From Apiospora phragmitis (Eukaryota; Ascomycota; Sordariomycetes; Amphisphaeriales; Apiosporaceae): DNA of 64,000 bases. The DNA lies in contig JAQQWL010000008.1 in NCBI GenBank assembly GCA_038363925.1, positions 1,178,001-1,242,000 on the forward strand, read 5' to 3'. The position numbers and the translations under genes were made by a program. Of this stretch, positions 37,314-47,234 are shown in pieces. How positions within the stretch are numbered: the stretch's first letter is position 1; every line of letters begins with the position of its first letter. The notes beneath the pieces were generated by a model. The model had not been told where the DNA came from. It did not search any database and saw only the letters and a program-made list of their open reading frames with translations.

Positions 37314-37929
37314 TATTACAACCCGACCTAACCATGCGGCCAAGATCCCTATTACCGAAGGCACGGAACTACGATGCCCTGACCAGGCTATAACACCACA
37401 GCTATAAACAGGACCGCCAGTTACGCTAATATAAACTCACCTATACTCCGCGACCGATTAACGCCTCGCACGAGTACTCTACGACTAACGATAAGCCGGA
37501 TGGGCTCCCAAGCTAAAAAGGGCGAAGGACGGAGGTTACGTGATGGATCTTAGGATCGCAACGAGATCCTAAGATCTGGCTCGAGGCAGATCTCGCGAGA
37601 ACCGCGAGATCTAAGGGATTAGTAAAGGAGGGATTAGATATATAACGATAAACGTTCCTTATATATTTTATATAAATACTCTTTATTTTAATAATTAATT
37701 TAAGTATTAATTTAATTTATTAGTAAGGCATATTACCTTAACGACTCTATTATGAATACTTTTAACTCTTACCCCCTTACGTTACCTTTTGTTCCTACGG
37801 CTATTGCATATTATATCGATAAAAGCGGACTTTTATCGCACGTTTAGATACTTTCTCGTATTGCTAAACATAAACCCTTCGGTACGTCTTACCAGGTTTC
37901 CCTTTAAACCCCTGATAGCGTTCGTTACA
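37314..37929 (+). repeat. solo LTR (Gypsy A/B group) inside element 4
   Basis: 616 bp from TATTACAACC to GTTCGTTACA with exact 5-bp duplication CCTTT (37309-37313, 37930-37934). It is homologous to the LTRs of A, B and the solo LTR at 44742, in opposite orientation to A/B. Less RIP-mutated than its surroundings. Confidence 0.88.
37546..37612. repeat. two consecutive perfect hairpins in the solo LTR
   Basis: GATCTTAGGATC / 7-nt loop / GATCCTAAGATC (37546-37576), then AGATCTCGCG / 5-nt loop / CGCGAGATCT (37588-37612). Both arms are perfect despite RIP around them. Confidence 0.85.
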
Positions 37930-40715
37930 CCTTTAAAAGATACCGCAAAGACTTAATCCTCTATAGCATCCGTTAATAAGTCCTCCTCTTTTAAAAACTA
38001 TTACTACTAAACTTATTAACCTTTAAATATAATAAAAAGAGGTAAAGCTCGGCTTAAAGCGTTATTATATTCGACTATAAAAGCTTATTTTTAATTAAAG
38101 GAATTTATAATTAATATTTTTTTTATTTTAATAAGTTTAATAACTATTATATTCGTTTTATAGCTAAGCTAGTTACTAATCTCGTCGACGTTAAACCGAA
38201 ACTCTAGAGGGATCGATTTTAAAATAAGATTATTAAGCCGCTTAAAAAACTCGATAATTTTTTTTATAAAAGTTACGTTAAGCTTTAAAAAATCTATCCT
38301 TTTAAAAAAAGTAGTACTAAGTACCCTAACCACTTAACCGTCCTATTATATAAGTAGCTACTTAAACTTAACACTATATAATATCGTAACCTAAGTTTAT
38401 TTTATTAATAACTATTTAAAAAAAATCGTAAAATTATAACTTTATCGAATTTTAATTTTAATATAGCTAGCAATATTAGAATCGCTTTCTGAATTTAAAC
38501 TAATAACTTAAATCGCTTTATCTTTACTCGATTTATTCTAGGGGTTATATTACTAGCTTATTATTTTATCCTTAACTATTATTATATCTTATATTATAAT
38601 AAAGGCTCGATTAAAGTCTTTAATTACCCGACGAGTTTTAAATTTACGTGCTTTATTTAACTCGGCCTATAAACGGTCCCTCTCTTATTTTAATCTAGTT
38701 AACTAATCGTTTAAAAAGTCGAGCCCCTTTTTTAATTTACGGAATAATAGCCTCTTATAGGTGCTATTAAGCTGGATATCCCTATTCCGGGCTAAGGCTT
38801 CGATCTGACGTATATACCGGGAGCTAGTAGGTATAGGCGCTTCCTAGATAAGGGTCTGCTAATCGTTAAGTTGTCTGGGGCGTGAAGGGACTACTTCTTA
38901 GCTACGGCCCTGCTCGTATCTGCGTAGCCGGAAGTTTAAGGGCTTAGAGATGTTTCGTAGGTAGATTCCGGTAGCCTGCTACCCGTTAGTTATTATTTTA
39001 AGCTTAAAGGCTAACTCTTAGGCTTTATGCCACGTTTAAATAAAATTAGTTTTATTTATGTTTATATTAAATATTAATTAATAGCGAAAAGTTAAATAAT
39101 CCCGGATTTTCCGCTTTAATATAAAAAACGAACTTAAATTTAAAAATTATAATATATAAAAAGTATATACCGGGAAATATAATAATTAAACTTTATTAAT
39201 TATATATTTAATTATAAAACAATTTTATACGTAATTACCGTAGCTGTTTAAAATAAGTAACCGTTATTACTCCGGGTCCTCCGGTTTCGTTCGTAATAAG
39301 TAAATATTTCGTAACTATATTATTACTAGCTCGTTATTAATTTATTTTTTAAATAAATAAGCGAATAATTAATCCTTAATATTTATCCGTAGGTTATAAA
39401 AGTTATTACTACGGTTTAAAAACTATTATTATTATATATTTACGCTTTTAAAGATAATTAAAAGAGGTAGAATAATATTATTTATATTTATAAACTTTAC
39501 GGCGGTCGTTTATTCGCGATAAGCGGTATTTTAAATAAAAATCCTAATTAATTCGGCCGGGTTAATTATATAATAATTATTATTTAAATTTATAATATTA
39601 TTAATTTTATTTATATTATAAATAAATCGAGGAAGAATATTTTTAATAAAATTCTAGTTTAAAATTAAAAAGAGAAGCTAAATATTTTTTTCGGGATATA
39701 TAATAGAGGCGCCGGAAGTTTATCGTTATAATTAATATAGTTTTAAGCTTAAGATAACGGGTAATAAATCTCTTTATTTAATAAATTTTAAAGGGCAAGG
39801 CGGGCTAGTCCGTTTTAAATAGCCGGGTAACGAATAGCCGGAACACGTTGTACTTAAGGGTAAGGCTTAACTACGCCTGTCGGATAGCCTAGGTCTTAAG
39901 ATATTCCTCTTAGGTAAAAAAGAGGGTCCTGGCGGACTTTTTAGACTCGGTCTAAGTCGGTTTGCCTTTAATTCTATCCCGTAAAGTGGCTCGGGGTACC
40001 TTAAGTTTCTTAAAAACTATACGTTCCGATTCGCTAGCTTATACGGCTAAAATGGCACGCTAAATAACGGATTTAAAGGTTAAGATAGGCATGGCTAAAA
40101 AGTACGAGAAGTAACGATTTTAGTAATATCCTCTAATTATTAATAAGCGGGTTAAATATAGACTTATATACGAAAAGGGGGTTAGGGGGCTTCGCTTATC
40201 GGTAATTAATTTAGGTGGCTGCTTACGTGGTAGGACGGCTAAATAGTTAAGGTGCTTAATAAATAAATAACGAGTAATAAATCTTTTAATTTAATATTTA
40301 CCGAGTATTATATTAATCTCGTTAATTTAAAAAATCCGTTAAGCGAATATTCGAAATATAACGTACGCCGGTAAACAGTTTAAATTATATTACGTAAGGT
40401 ATTAAATTATGATCTAAAACTTTTCCGTTATTATTAAAGCTTAAAAGGATTTATTCCGTTATTTTATAATCTTACGGCGGTAAATCCGAGCCTTTAGAAT
40501 TATTCTAAGGATATTATACTTCTCGGGGGCTTATTTTATTAACGAGCTATTTATAATATTTTAAATCACGCGTTATAATACTAACTCGTTAAGTTTACGG
40601 CCTATTAAAAAAAGAAAAAAAGGAAGAAAATAGTATTATTTAATTAATTATAAATTAAAAGCTAATTAATTTATATACTAATTTATATATAATACTATTA
40701 AAGGCTATTTAAATT

Positions 40716-40761
40716 TAAAGATCGCCGTTATATAAGATGACCGTAGCACCGTTAGCTAGCT
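40716..40761 (-). repeat. right TIR of element 4
   Basis: Inverted copy of 36285-36330; the outer ~25 bp is nearly identical. Confidence 0.82.
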
Positions 40762-41048
40762 TATTTAATATTTATTAAATTATAAACTTAAACTTAATTA
40801 ATATTAATACGAAGTTTAACTTAGCTTAATTAACGGCTTAATATATTAATTCGTTTTTTAAAAATAGTAATAAAATTTATTAATTCTTATTAAACTTATT
40901 TTTAATAAATATACTAACGAGACGGCGTTAAATATATAATTAAAGAGTTAACTATTTATAAGCGAACCTATAAATAACTACTTCGAGCTTTATATCGCGT
41001 ACGGCAGCTCATATACGCTTTTAAATATTAAACGAAAATATCGTTATT

Positions 41049-41255
41049 ATTAGAACAGCTGGAACTGAAGCTGTCTATATTGCTCTAAAAGGGGTGCCAC
41101 GTGCCTGCGCGCACGAACCCCTTTTCTATTTTATGAAGAGGGGTATACGATGCCCCTCGTAGCTAGCACTAAAGATAGACATGAACAACAGAATAAGAAC
41201 GATTGAACCCCGATTAAAACCGGAACCACCGTACGTACGAGAGCCCATTTAACAG
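41049..41255 (-). repeat. hairpin-rich MITE-like repeat, copy 1 (inside element 3)
   Basis: About 207 bp, the reverse complement of the repeat at 44068-44272. Shared blocks include CGTACGTACG, the palindrome around GAGGGG..CCCCTC, AAGGGGTTCG.GCGCG.GCACG and a terminal hairpin AGCTGTTC/GACAGCT. Ends resemble TTGTTG. No coding capacity. Confidence 0.75.
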
Positions 41256-41399
41256 TTATAAAGAATAAAAATAAGCGAAAAAAATAAGGGTAATAATAAC
41301 TTTAAAAAATAAAAAGTAATAATTAAAATAACAAGTTTTCTAATTAGGATATATAGTGAAAAGACGCGTTCGTGGGGTAAAACGCGGTGGCCCGTGACG

Positions 41400-41427
41400 G
41401 GGTGGCCCGTGAGGGGGTGCTTTAGCT
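41400..41427 (-). repeat. right TIR of element 3
   Basis: GTGGCCCGTGAGGGGGTGC followed by TTTAGCT. The GTGGCCCGTGA..G motif is repeated just inside (41388-41400). Confidence 0.88.
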
Positions 41428-41429
41428 TA

Positions 41430-41743
41430 TGTTAGCAACCGTTCAGAGGTCTACTGTCAGTGTTGGACTTACAGTCTTGACAACATCGTCTTCAGTGCCA
41501 GGTACAACAACGACGTTAGCGACTGGGACACTCAGATTAGACCAGCGTTCTACGACATCATTAAAGGCGTCAGATCCAGGTAGGTAGATGGAAGCTGTGT
41601 TGGATAGCTGCTTGGCGAGCTCGACGCAGTTGAGCTCAGAAAGCTGTTTGGCACTTCTGGCAGAAAAGAAGAGAGACGTCTAGACTGGCTACGACGGTGA
41701 AACAGACAGACAGAGCTGCACTCATCCACTTGAACTGAATCAT
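41430..41743 (-). pseudogene. FAD-linked oxidase, 5' exon stranded beyond element 3
   Basis: ATG 41743 opens a hydrophobic secretion signal (MIQFKWMSAALSVCFTVV). The mature part reads ELNCVELAKQLSN, YLPGSDAFNDVVERWS and VVVVPGTEDDVVKT, ending at 41473, where GTAAGT starts the intron. With the transposon and one TA removed, this intron is 56 nt (branch box GCTAAC at 41436-41431, CAG ending at 34807) and joins ..DDVVKT to VTFANEHSVPF in frame. The signal peptide and the mature part are in different frames near 41650, so either a short intron or a frameshift lies there. Confidence 0.8.
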
Positions 41744-42327
41744 ATCGCTAACGAGTCGGGTAAAAGGCCGACAGGAATGAAGCAACGCTGTCAAAAGAAC
41801 GTGGGCTGTGATGATATTGTCTACTATATACATCTCAGACTAGTGGTCAAAATGGCCCTATAACCTGACGAGACACTGTAAGACCGCAATGCCGCACAAC
41901 TTACGTAAGGCCTAGGCTCCTGGACGTGCATATGAGACCAACTGGGAAGAGCAAAATTTCCGAATGGAGGGCCGGCCGTCTACCAATCACGACTTCTCAA
42001 TCGAACCCCAGCTACAACTGCGCCGCCGTGCCGCCGTGCCGCACGACGGAGTCAGACCCGATAAGGAAGGTAAGAACTGCGTTACTTTCAGTGCGACCTC
42101 GCTTTTCGTGTCGATTCGGATCCATTTGCTTGCATTTATTAGTCGCCTGAACACCGTCAATCTGCTGCATGGCATTGTAGTCTCAAACGAGTTCTGCGTG
42201 ACAGTGGACCGGACGAGCCTCGCTTTTCACAGGAACACCTAAAGGACATTGGCAGTGAGACAGGGATACAACTGGATGACTAGATGTGCAATATTCGAAA
42301 TAAAGCATGACCCAGTGCAAGATCATG
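41744..42327. other. intergenic, no gene seen
   Basis: About 0.58 kb between the 5' end of the FAD oxidase and the 3' end of the fucosidase. Short overlapping frames only. Confidence 0.5.
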
Positions 42328-43860
42328 TTATTTAGTTGTGCAGTTCCGACTACCCAAAACCTGCAAACTCTGTATAAGGGGCACCGCGTTCGCCTGGGTG
42401 ATGCGCAACCGGATCCGTGACGTTTTGACTGCCTTGTCTAAAAGATCGATCCGTTTATGGCCTATGGATGTGCCGTTGTTGACCACAGCCCTATAGGTAC
42501 CTGCATCGACCGTCGCGTCAATACCGTACCCGCCAACCCTCTGGCCCAGAGCAATGTGCTCTTGCACAATGAAGCCATCTACACAGTAGACGTTCCCGAG
42601 GTCTACCTCCACCCAACCTGTCATCTCGCCATCGTCCATGGTCCAGTACGTATCCTGGCGGCCATCAATAATCTTGCACGGCCCATATTTGTTATTGTTA
42701 CCCGCCCGCACATTGCTGGAAAAAGTACTATGCTCTGGCGTCACCAAATTGCGGCCAAGAGTCGCGTTCCGCAGACGTGTAAAATCCCGCAGATTAGCAA
42801 CGTCCGTATCAGGAATCAGACCTCTGGCATCCGGCGGGACATCAAGCAGCAAATTGACGCTGCGCCCCACCGTCTTCAGATACATTTCCATGAGGGTGGC
42901 GCCCGACTTGGAGGGCTCCCCGGCGTGGTAGAACCAGCCATCGCGGATCCGCGCATCCGACTCGGCCGGCGTCCAGTAGCGCCCGTCGCGGACGCCGCGC
43001 TCCAGCGCCTCGCCCGCGTAGTGCGGGTCGTCCTGGGTGCGGCTGAGGGTGTGCCAGTTGGTAGGCCGTGAGGCGCCGTCCTCGTTGCCGACCCAGCGGG
43101 CGTCCGGGCCCTGGTGGCCCCACATGACGGCGCCGGGCTGGTGCTGCCGGATCGCGTCGCGGAAGCCCGTCCAGTCGAACGTCTGGACGGTGTCGGACCC
43201 GCTTGCGCCGTCGAGCCAGACCTCGAAGATATCGATGTGCGTCCCGTCGGCCAACGTCATGGTCACGAGCTCTGTCAGCTGCTGGACGTATAGCACGTTG
43301 TAGTCGCCCGGGCTCGAGTCCCCGAAGATCTGCGGCTCGTCGTACATGGTGCCCTCGAGCCCCGGCTTCGGCATGGCTGGGTCTCGGTGGATGTCCCAGG
43401 GCGACAGATATACGCCAAATTTGATGCCGTATTTCTTCGCCGAGCCGGCTGCCATGCGCACGATATCTGCGTCAAGACTGGATTGTTCTCGCTGTTTGGC
43501 CCAAGAGCCGTTGCCTATCTTGTACGCCGTTGTCGACGTATTCCAGAGGCACATGCCGTCGTGATGTTTCGCTGTGAGAATCATACCCTTCATGCCCGCC
43601 TCCGCGAGTATCTTGGCCCACTGGTCAGTGTCCAGGTCAGTCGGGTTGCAGATGTCCGGTAGGCTCTGGCTGCGGCCCCATTCCTCCCCGGTAAAGGTGT
43701 TGGGTCCGAAATGAAGGAATGCGTACAACTCCTGCTCCTGCCATTCAAGTTGCCGTTGGCTTGGCACTTGCAGATATGGAGCTGGGGCATCCTGGGCTGC
43801 TATGATGCGGAATGGCCATAACAAAGTTGAGGCCCACATGCACGTGTCGTACTTCAGCAT
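42328..43860 (-). CDS. secreted GH29 alpha-L-fucosidase with C-terminal F5/8-type (discoidin) domain
   Basis: 510-residue intronless glycosidase releasing alpha-linked fucose from glycans. The N-terminus is hydrophobic (residues about 5-22, signal peptide or anchor). GH29 features: FLHFGPNTFTGEEWG, MILTAKHHDGMCLWN, GVYLSPWDIH, and FEVWLDGASG with the nucleophile Asp. Then come MWGHQGPDARWVGNE and the inhibitor-like tail RSVNLLLDVPPDARG. From about residue 365 a discoidin-like carbohydrate-binding domain follows (IDGRQDTYWTMDDGEMTGWV, HIALGQRVGGY). The motif pattern is closer to the plant/bacterial alpha-1,3/4 type (GH29-B) than to animal fucosidases (inference). No lesion, although transposons lie within 0.45 kb upstream, so probably functional. 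ATG is at 43860. Confidence 0.92.
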   Translation of the reverse strand: MLKYDTCMWASTLLWPFRIIAAQDAPAPYLQVPSQRQLEWQEQELYAFLHFGPNTFTGEEWGRSQSLPDICNPTDLDTDQWAKILAEAGMKGMILTAKHHDGMCLWNTSTTAYKIGNGSWAKQREQSSLDADIVRMAAGSAKKYGIKFGVYLSPWDIHRDPAMPKPGLEGTMYDEPQIFGDSSPGDYNVLYVQQLTELVTMTLADGTHIDIFEVWLDGASGSDTVQTFDWTGFRDAIRQHQPGAVMWGHQGPDARWVGNEDGASRPTNWHTLSRTQDDPHYAGEALERGVRDGRYWTPAESDARIRDGWFYHAGEPSKSGATLMEMYLKTVGRSVNLLLDVPPDARGLIPDTDVANLRDFTRLRNATLGRNLVTPEHSTFSSNVRAGNNNKYGPCKIIDGRQDTYWTMDDGEMTGWVEVDLGNVYCVDGFIVQEHIALGQRVGGYGIDATVDAGTYRAVVNNGTSIGHKRIDLLDKAVKTSRIRLRITQANAVPLIQSLQVLGSRNCTTK

Positions 43861-43995
43861 GCCTTGTCTGATTTATAAAGGGGAGAGAAGAACTGTGAGC
43901 AAAGAGATAGGGCGGTTCAATTCATGCGAAATGGTCCCACGTCGGCTATATATATCATTGTCGGAGTATAGAGCCTCGAGGTTTAATTTGAGGGG

Positions 43996-44045
43996 TAACG
44001 ATGCTGATCGGAGGTGAATGTAACGATGCTGATTGGAGGTGAATG
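43996..44045 (+). repeat. 25-bp tandem duplication upstream of the fucosidase
   Basis: Two adjacent copies of TAACGATGCTGATCGGAGG followed by TGAATG, with one mismatch, plus a 5-base start of a third. Lies 135-185 bp upstream of the GH29 start codon. Confidence 0.85.
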
Positions 44046-44067
44046 TAACGTTGCCCACGAAACGTGG

Positions 44068-44272
44068 TTGTTGAATGGGCTTTCGTACGTACGTACAAGT
44101 GGGGGTTCAATTGGTGCTGTATTGCTATATTCTGTTGTTCATATCTATCTATTCTGCCAGCTGCGAGGGGTATCGCATACCCCTCATGAGGAGAAAAGGG
44201 GTTCGTACGCGCGGGCACGTGGCACCCCTTTTTAGTAGTATGAACAGCCTCAGTTCTGGCTGTTCCAACAAT
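44068..44272 (+). repeat. hairpin-rich MITE-like repeat, copy 2
   Basis: About 205 bp from TTGTTGAATGGGC to GGCTGTTCCAACAA. Contains the perfect palindrome GAGGGGTATCGCATACCCCTC (21 bases: arms GAGGGGTAT/ATACCCCTC), a second stem AAAAGGGGT/GCACCCCTTTT and the terminal hairpin GAACAGCC/GGCTGTTC. Homologous to 41049-41255. It sits in the promoter region of the fucosidase, next to Fot1-type copy 2. Confidence 0.78.
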
Positions 44273-44741
44273 GGTAGATATTCATTATAGATATAACGTA
44301 CGTCACCTCAAAATTCACCCCCCCCCCCGTAATTGACCCGCTTAAAAAATTAATGGTATAAATCGACCATTAACTTTAAATAGCAACTATTCCTTTAATT
44401 TTAGATTATAATGTAATTACTTTTAATAGTAGATATAGTAGATCTTTTAAAATTTAATTCCTTAATTTTAACTTAATCTAGTCCCTCCCTTATATATTAT
44501 ATGCTTTTAATCGATATAAATTTCGAATTCGGATTAATTTATACCCGTCGCTTTTTTATAGCCTTATAAGCTCTAACTTCTCTTTTAAAGACTATAATTA
44601 TAATTTCGTATTAAATAATAGATATTCCTTCTCTTAGTATTATTTTTAAATCTTTTTAAATAGCTAGCGTTATGTAATAAAGTTATTTTAATTTAATTAA
44701 TAAAAGTGTTAAATCTAGCGCTTTAAATTAATACACCTTTT

Positions 44742-45388
44742 TATTACGACCTAGCCTAATTATGCGGCCTAGACCTATAAGTTAACGGCACGGAACTACG
44801 ATACCCCGACCGGGCTACGATATTATTAATACCGATAAGACCGTTAACTATACTAATATAAACTTACCTATACTTCGTAATTAATTAACGCCTCGTATAA
44901 ACACTTCGCGAATAGCGATAGGCCGGATAGGCTCCTAAGTAAAAGGGATAAAAAACGGAGGTCACGTAACGGATTATAAGGATTACCAGCTTAAAAGGAA
45001 TAAGCCACTAAGTTAATAAAGCCTAGAAACCTAGGGGATCACTAATTAAGTTAAGAAAAAATTACTAAGCTAGAAGAATTAATAAAAAAAGGATTAGATA
45101 TATAATAATAAACGTTCCCTATATATTTTATATAAATACTCTCTATTTTAATAATTAATTTAAGTATTAATTTTAATTTATTAATAAAATATATTACTTT
45201 AATAACCTTATTATAAATACCTTCTCGTTTACACCTTTACGTTATATTTATTTCTATAGCTATTACATATTATATTAATAAAAGCGGACCTTTATTACAC
45301 GTTTAGATACTCTTTCGTATTATTAAATATAAACCCTTCGGCACGTTTTACTAGGTTTCCATTTAGACCCCTGATAGCGTTCGTTACA
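44742..45388 (+). repeat. solo LTR (Gypsy A/B group) inside Fot1-type copy 2
   Basis: 647 bp from TATTACGACC to GTTCGTTACA, with exact duplication CTTTT (44737-44741, 45389-45393). The unoccupied homologous site is seen in copy 1 near 11270. Confidence 0.88.
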
Positions 45389-46640
45389 CTTTTTAGTATT
45401 AACTATAATACATTATTAGTTAAAGGAGTTTAAATAAGTGTGAGGGCTTTATCTTAACTAGCTAAGGCTTATGTTATCTCTTTTAGTCGCTTTCGGTTAT
45501 TATTTTCGAGTAAAAGAGGGCTAGTAAGTAGCTTGGTAATATATACGGGCTAAAAACTACTACCACGCTAACCACCCTTAATATTCTAGGCCGATAAAGC
45601 CTTTTTAAAGGCTCTAGTATAGTATATAAAGAAGTTTTATTTACTAATAGGGGCTAAATTCGTTTAATAAAGATAGGAAACCGATCTCTTTTTAATAATA
45701 AGCTTTTATAAAAGTAAAGACCTTAATATTAAAGGGTTAAAGAACGTGTAATAAATAAAGGGGTAAAAATAATAAGTAAATATTATTTTAATAATAAAGG
45801 GATATAAAATCATTAGTTATATAACTACTATACTTATTTAAAATAAGTAAACGAGCATCCTTTAAGTCGTCCGGGGCAGTTTCTAATATAAAGACATCTT
45901 CGAGCTATTTAACGGCGATTTCGTTATTCGTCTAGCCTTTATTACTTATATCGAACTTCTATTCTTTAAATTTATCGAGTTCTTAAGGGAATCATTACTC
46001 TTGGACCGATTTACCTTTATAAATTATTAAAGGACGGATAGCCCTGCCGAGTGCCGATATATATTCTAATATAGTCGTTTAGCACCTTAAACTAGGCAGT
46101 TTTTATTAAATAGAACGTAATTTCAAACTGCTTATTATAAAGCCATTACTTCCTTAGCCTTTTAAAATACCGTGCTCGTTTATATTATACCTGTTTTTAA
46201 GTTTAATAGCCTAAATTTAAGGTATACGTAATTTAGACCTCAATTAATGCCTTATTAATACGCTAGGAGTCGATACGACGTTGCCTCTTCGTCCGTAAGG
46301 CTGGGTGACGTCGAAGGAATGAATCTATCCAGTTTTTACCCAATGGCATAGGGTTGCCATGAAGGGCTAAAACGCGCTGAGCCAGTTCCTTAATTTGTGT
46401 ATACGTTAGTGCGACGCCAAGGGCTTCTTGGGCTAAAATCCAGTCTGCTAGATGCTTCTCTTGGACTGGAGAGAGCTTCTGATAGGCAGATTTTGATTCT
46501 CGACGTGATTATCGGCCGTGAAGTCGACTAATAAGGGTAGACCGTGGAATACCCTAATAAAGGGCAGCCTTATGAATAGATTTACCGCTTGCCACATTTT
46601 GGATGGCGGTAGAGATGTCGTTTTCGGTATATGAACGCAC
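45389..46640 (-). pseudogene. Fot1-type transposase relic (copy 2)
   Basis: The N-terminal DNA-binding half is readable from 46640 leftward: RSYTENDISTAIQNVASGKS, KAAL, GIPRSTL (psq HTH), then LSPVQEKHLADWILAQEALG, PLGKNWIDSFLRRHPALRTK (CENP-B HTH) and KRQRRIDS. Stops replace Gln/Arg-type codons. The DDE_1 half near 45960-45700 reads NEIAVK, LEDVFI, TAPDDLKDARLLILN, then HVL.PFNIKVF, i.e. a mutated LILDGHGSH..HVLQPLDVxVF. Family assignment to Fot1/pogo is firm. The protein is dead, and its far C-terminus lies beyond the solo LTR. Confidence 0.88.
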
Positions 46641-46796
46641 TATCAGTGAATTAGTGTATATTTGAAAGAATGAAATAATTCGGATCAGAATTCGTTGAGA
46701 AATCTCTTTTTGAATCGAAATGGCGGTGAATCGTGGTGGAGGTCGACAGGGGGGTCAGTCACAGGGGGGGGGTCAATTATGTGGTGACGTACGTTA

Positions 46797-47234
46797 GCAG
46801 ACCAAAATGTGTCCAGGCAAAAGCCCAATGAGGTTGAGAAGGCGAATGATGGTTTAAATGAGCACCAGGGCAAAGTGTGGTGTAGGAAGGGAGGGTCAGT
46901 ATGTCGCTTTTGACGCATTGCGTGGCGTCGCCCTGTTGGCTGTATCTGCTCCCCCAGGTACACATACGGGGAAGAGGAACTTCACACAGAAAGGACCATG
47001 GACATTGGCTTGCCTTCATTTGCCATTAAATCTAGTGTTAAGCATATGCTTGGTGATAGGACATGGCCAATGACAGGGGTTTCCGCAGAACCGTCTTTTC
47101 TTATTTTTCTCTAATGATGTTTTCTGGAACGACAGACAACACATATCTAGGTACATTGTAGCAGAATCCATGAAACGAGTGATTAACTTAAAAGATTCAC
47201 CACAAGAGAACCCCACCAAATTTAGTCAAGCAGA
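46797..47234. other. intergenic, no gene seen
   Basis: Upstream region of the enoyl reductase relic, of normal composition. No gene seen. Confidence 0.5.

Larger units (their letters stand above)
36285..40761 (-). mobile_element. larger pogo-like DNA transposon nested in element 3 (element 4)
   Basis: Inverted ends AGCTAGCTAACGGTGCTACG at 36285 and reversed at 40761, each next to TA (36283-36284, 40762-40763). Length is about 3.86 kb without the solo LTR. Minus-strand relics: an N-terminal HTH region at about 40010-39790 (LKVPRATLRDRIKGKPT, then SKKSARTLF) like psq/CENP-B-type pogo transposases, and a basic/coiled C-terminal part near 38830-38740. The ~1.7 kb between 36.3 and 38.6 kb that is not LTR was not identified, so the element is longer than usual for Fot1. 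Confidence 0.7.
34820..41427 (-). mobile_element. Fot/pogo-type DNA transposon, second family (element 3), with nested insertions
   Basis: Inverted ends AGCTAAAGCACCCCCTCACG at 34820 and its reverse at 41427, each flanked by TA (34818-34819, 41428-41429). Without nested element 4 it is about 2.13 kb, and about 1.92 kb without the MITE-like repeat. Minus-strand DDE_1 relics at about 35700-35990 read LPPLIIFK, NWRFKASP.RWTSN and IVLIYNNY (from YDGH), as in Fot1-family transposases. The TIR differs from that of the copies at 10853 and 44296, so this is a separate family. RIP-mutated and inactive. Confidence 0.82.
44296..46794 (-). mobile_element. Fot1/pogo-type DNA transposon copy 2 (with a solo LTR inside)
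   Basis: Same family as the element at 10853: ends ACGTACGTCACC and GGTGACGTACGT, flanked by TA (44294-44295, 46795-46796). About 1,847 bp without the LTR and its duplication. The right ~550 bp is only lightly RIP-mutated, so the transposase N-terminus is readable. Inserted in intergenic DNA between the fucosidase and the enoyl reductase relic. Confidence 0.9.

Noticed and set aside
34820..41427. Element 3 as a copy of the Fot1 family at 10853 and 44296
   Set aside because: TIRs differ completely and the readable DDE segments are only distantly alike; treated as a separate family.
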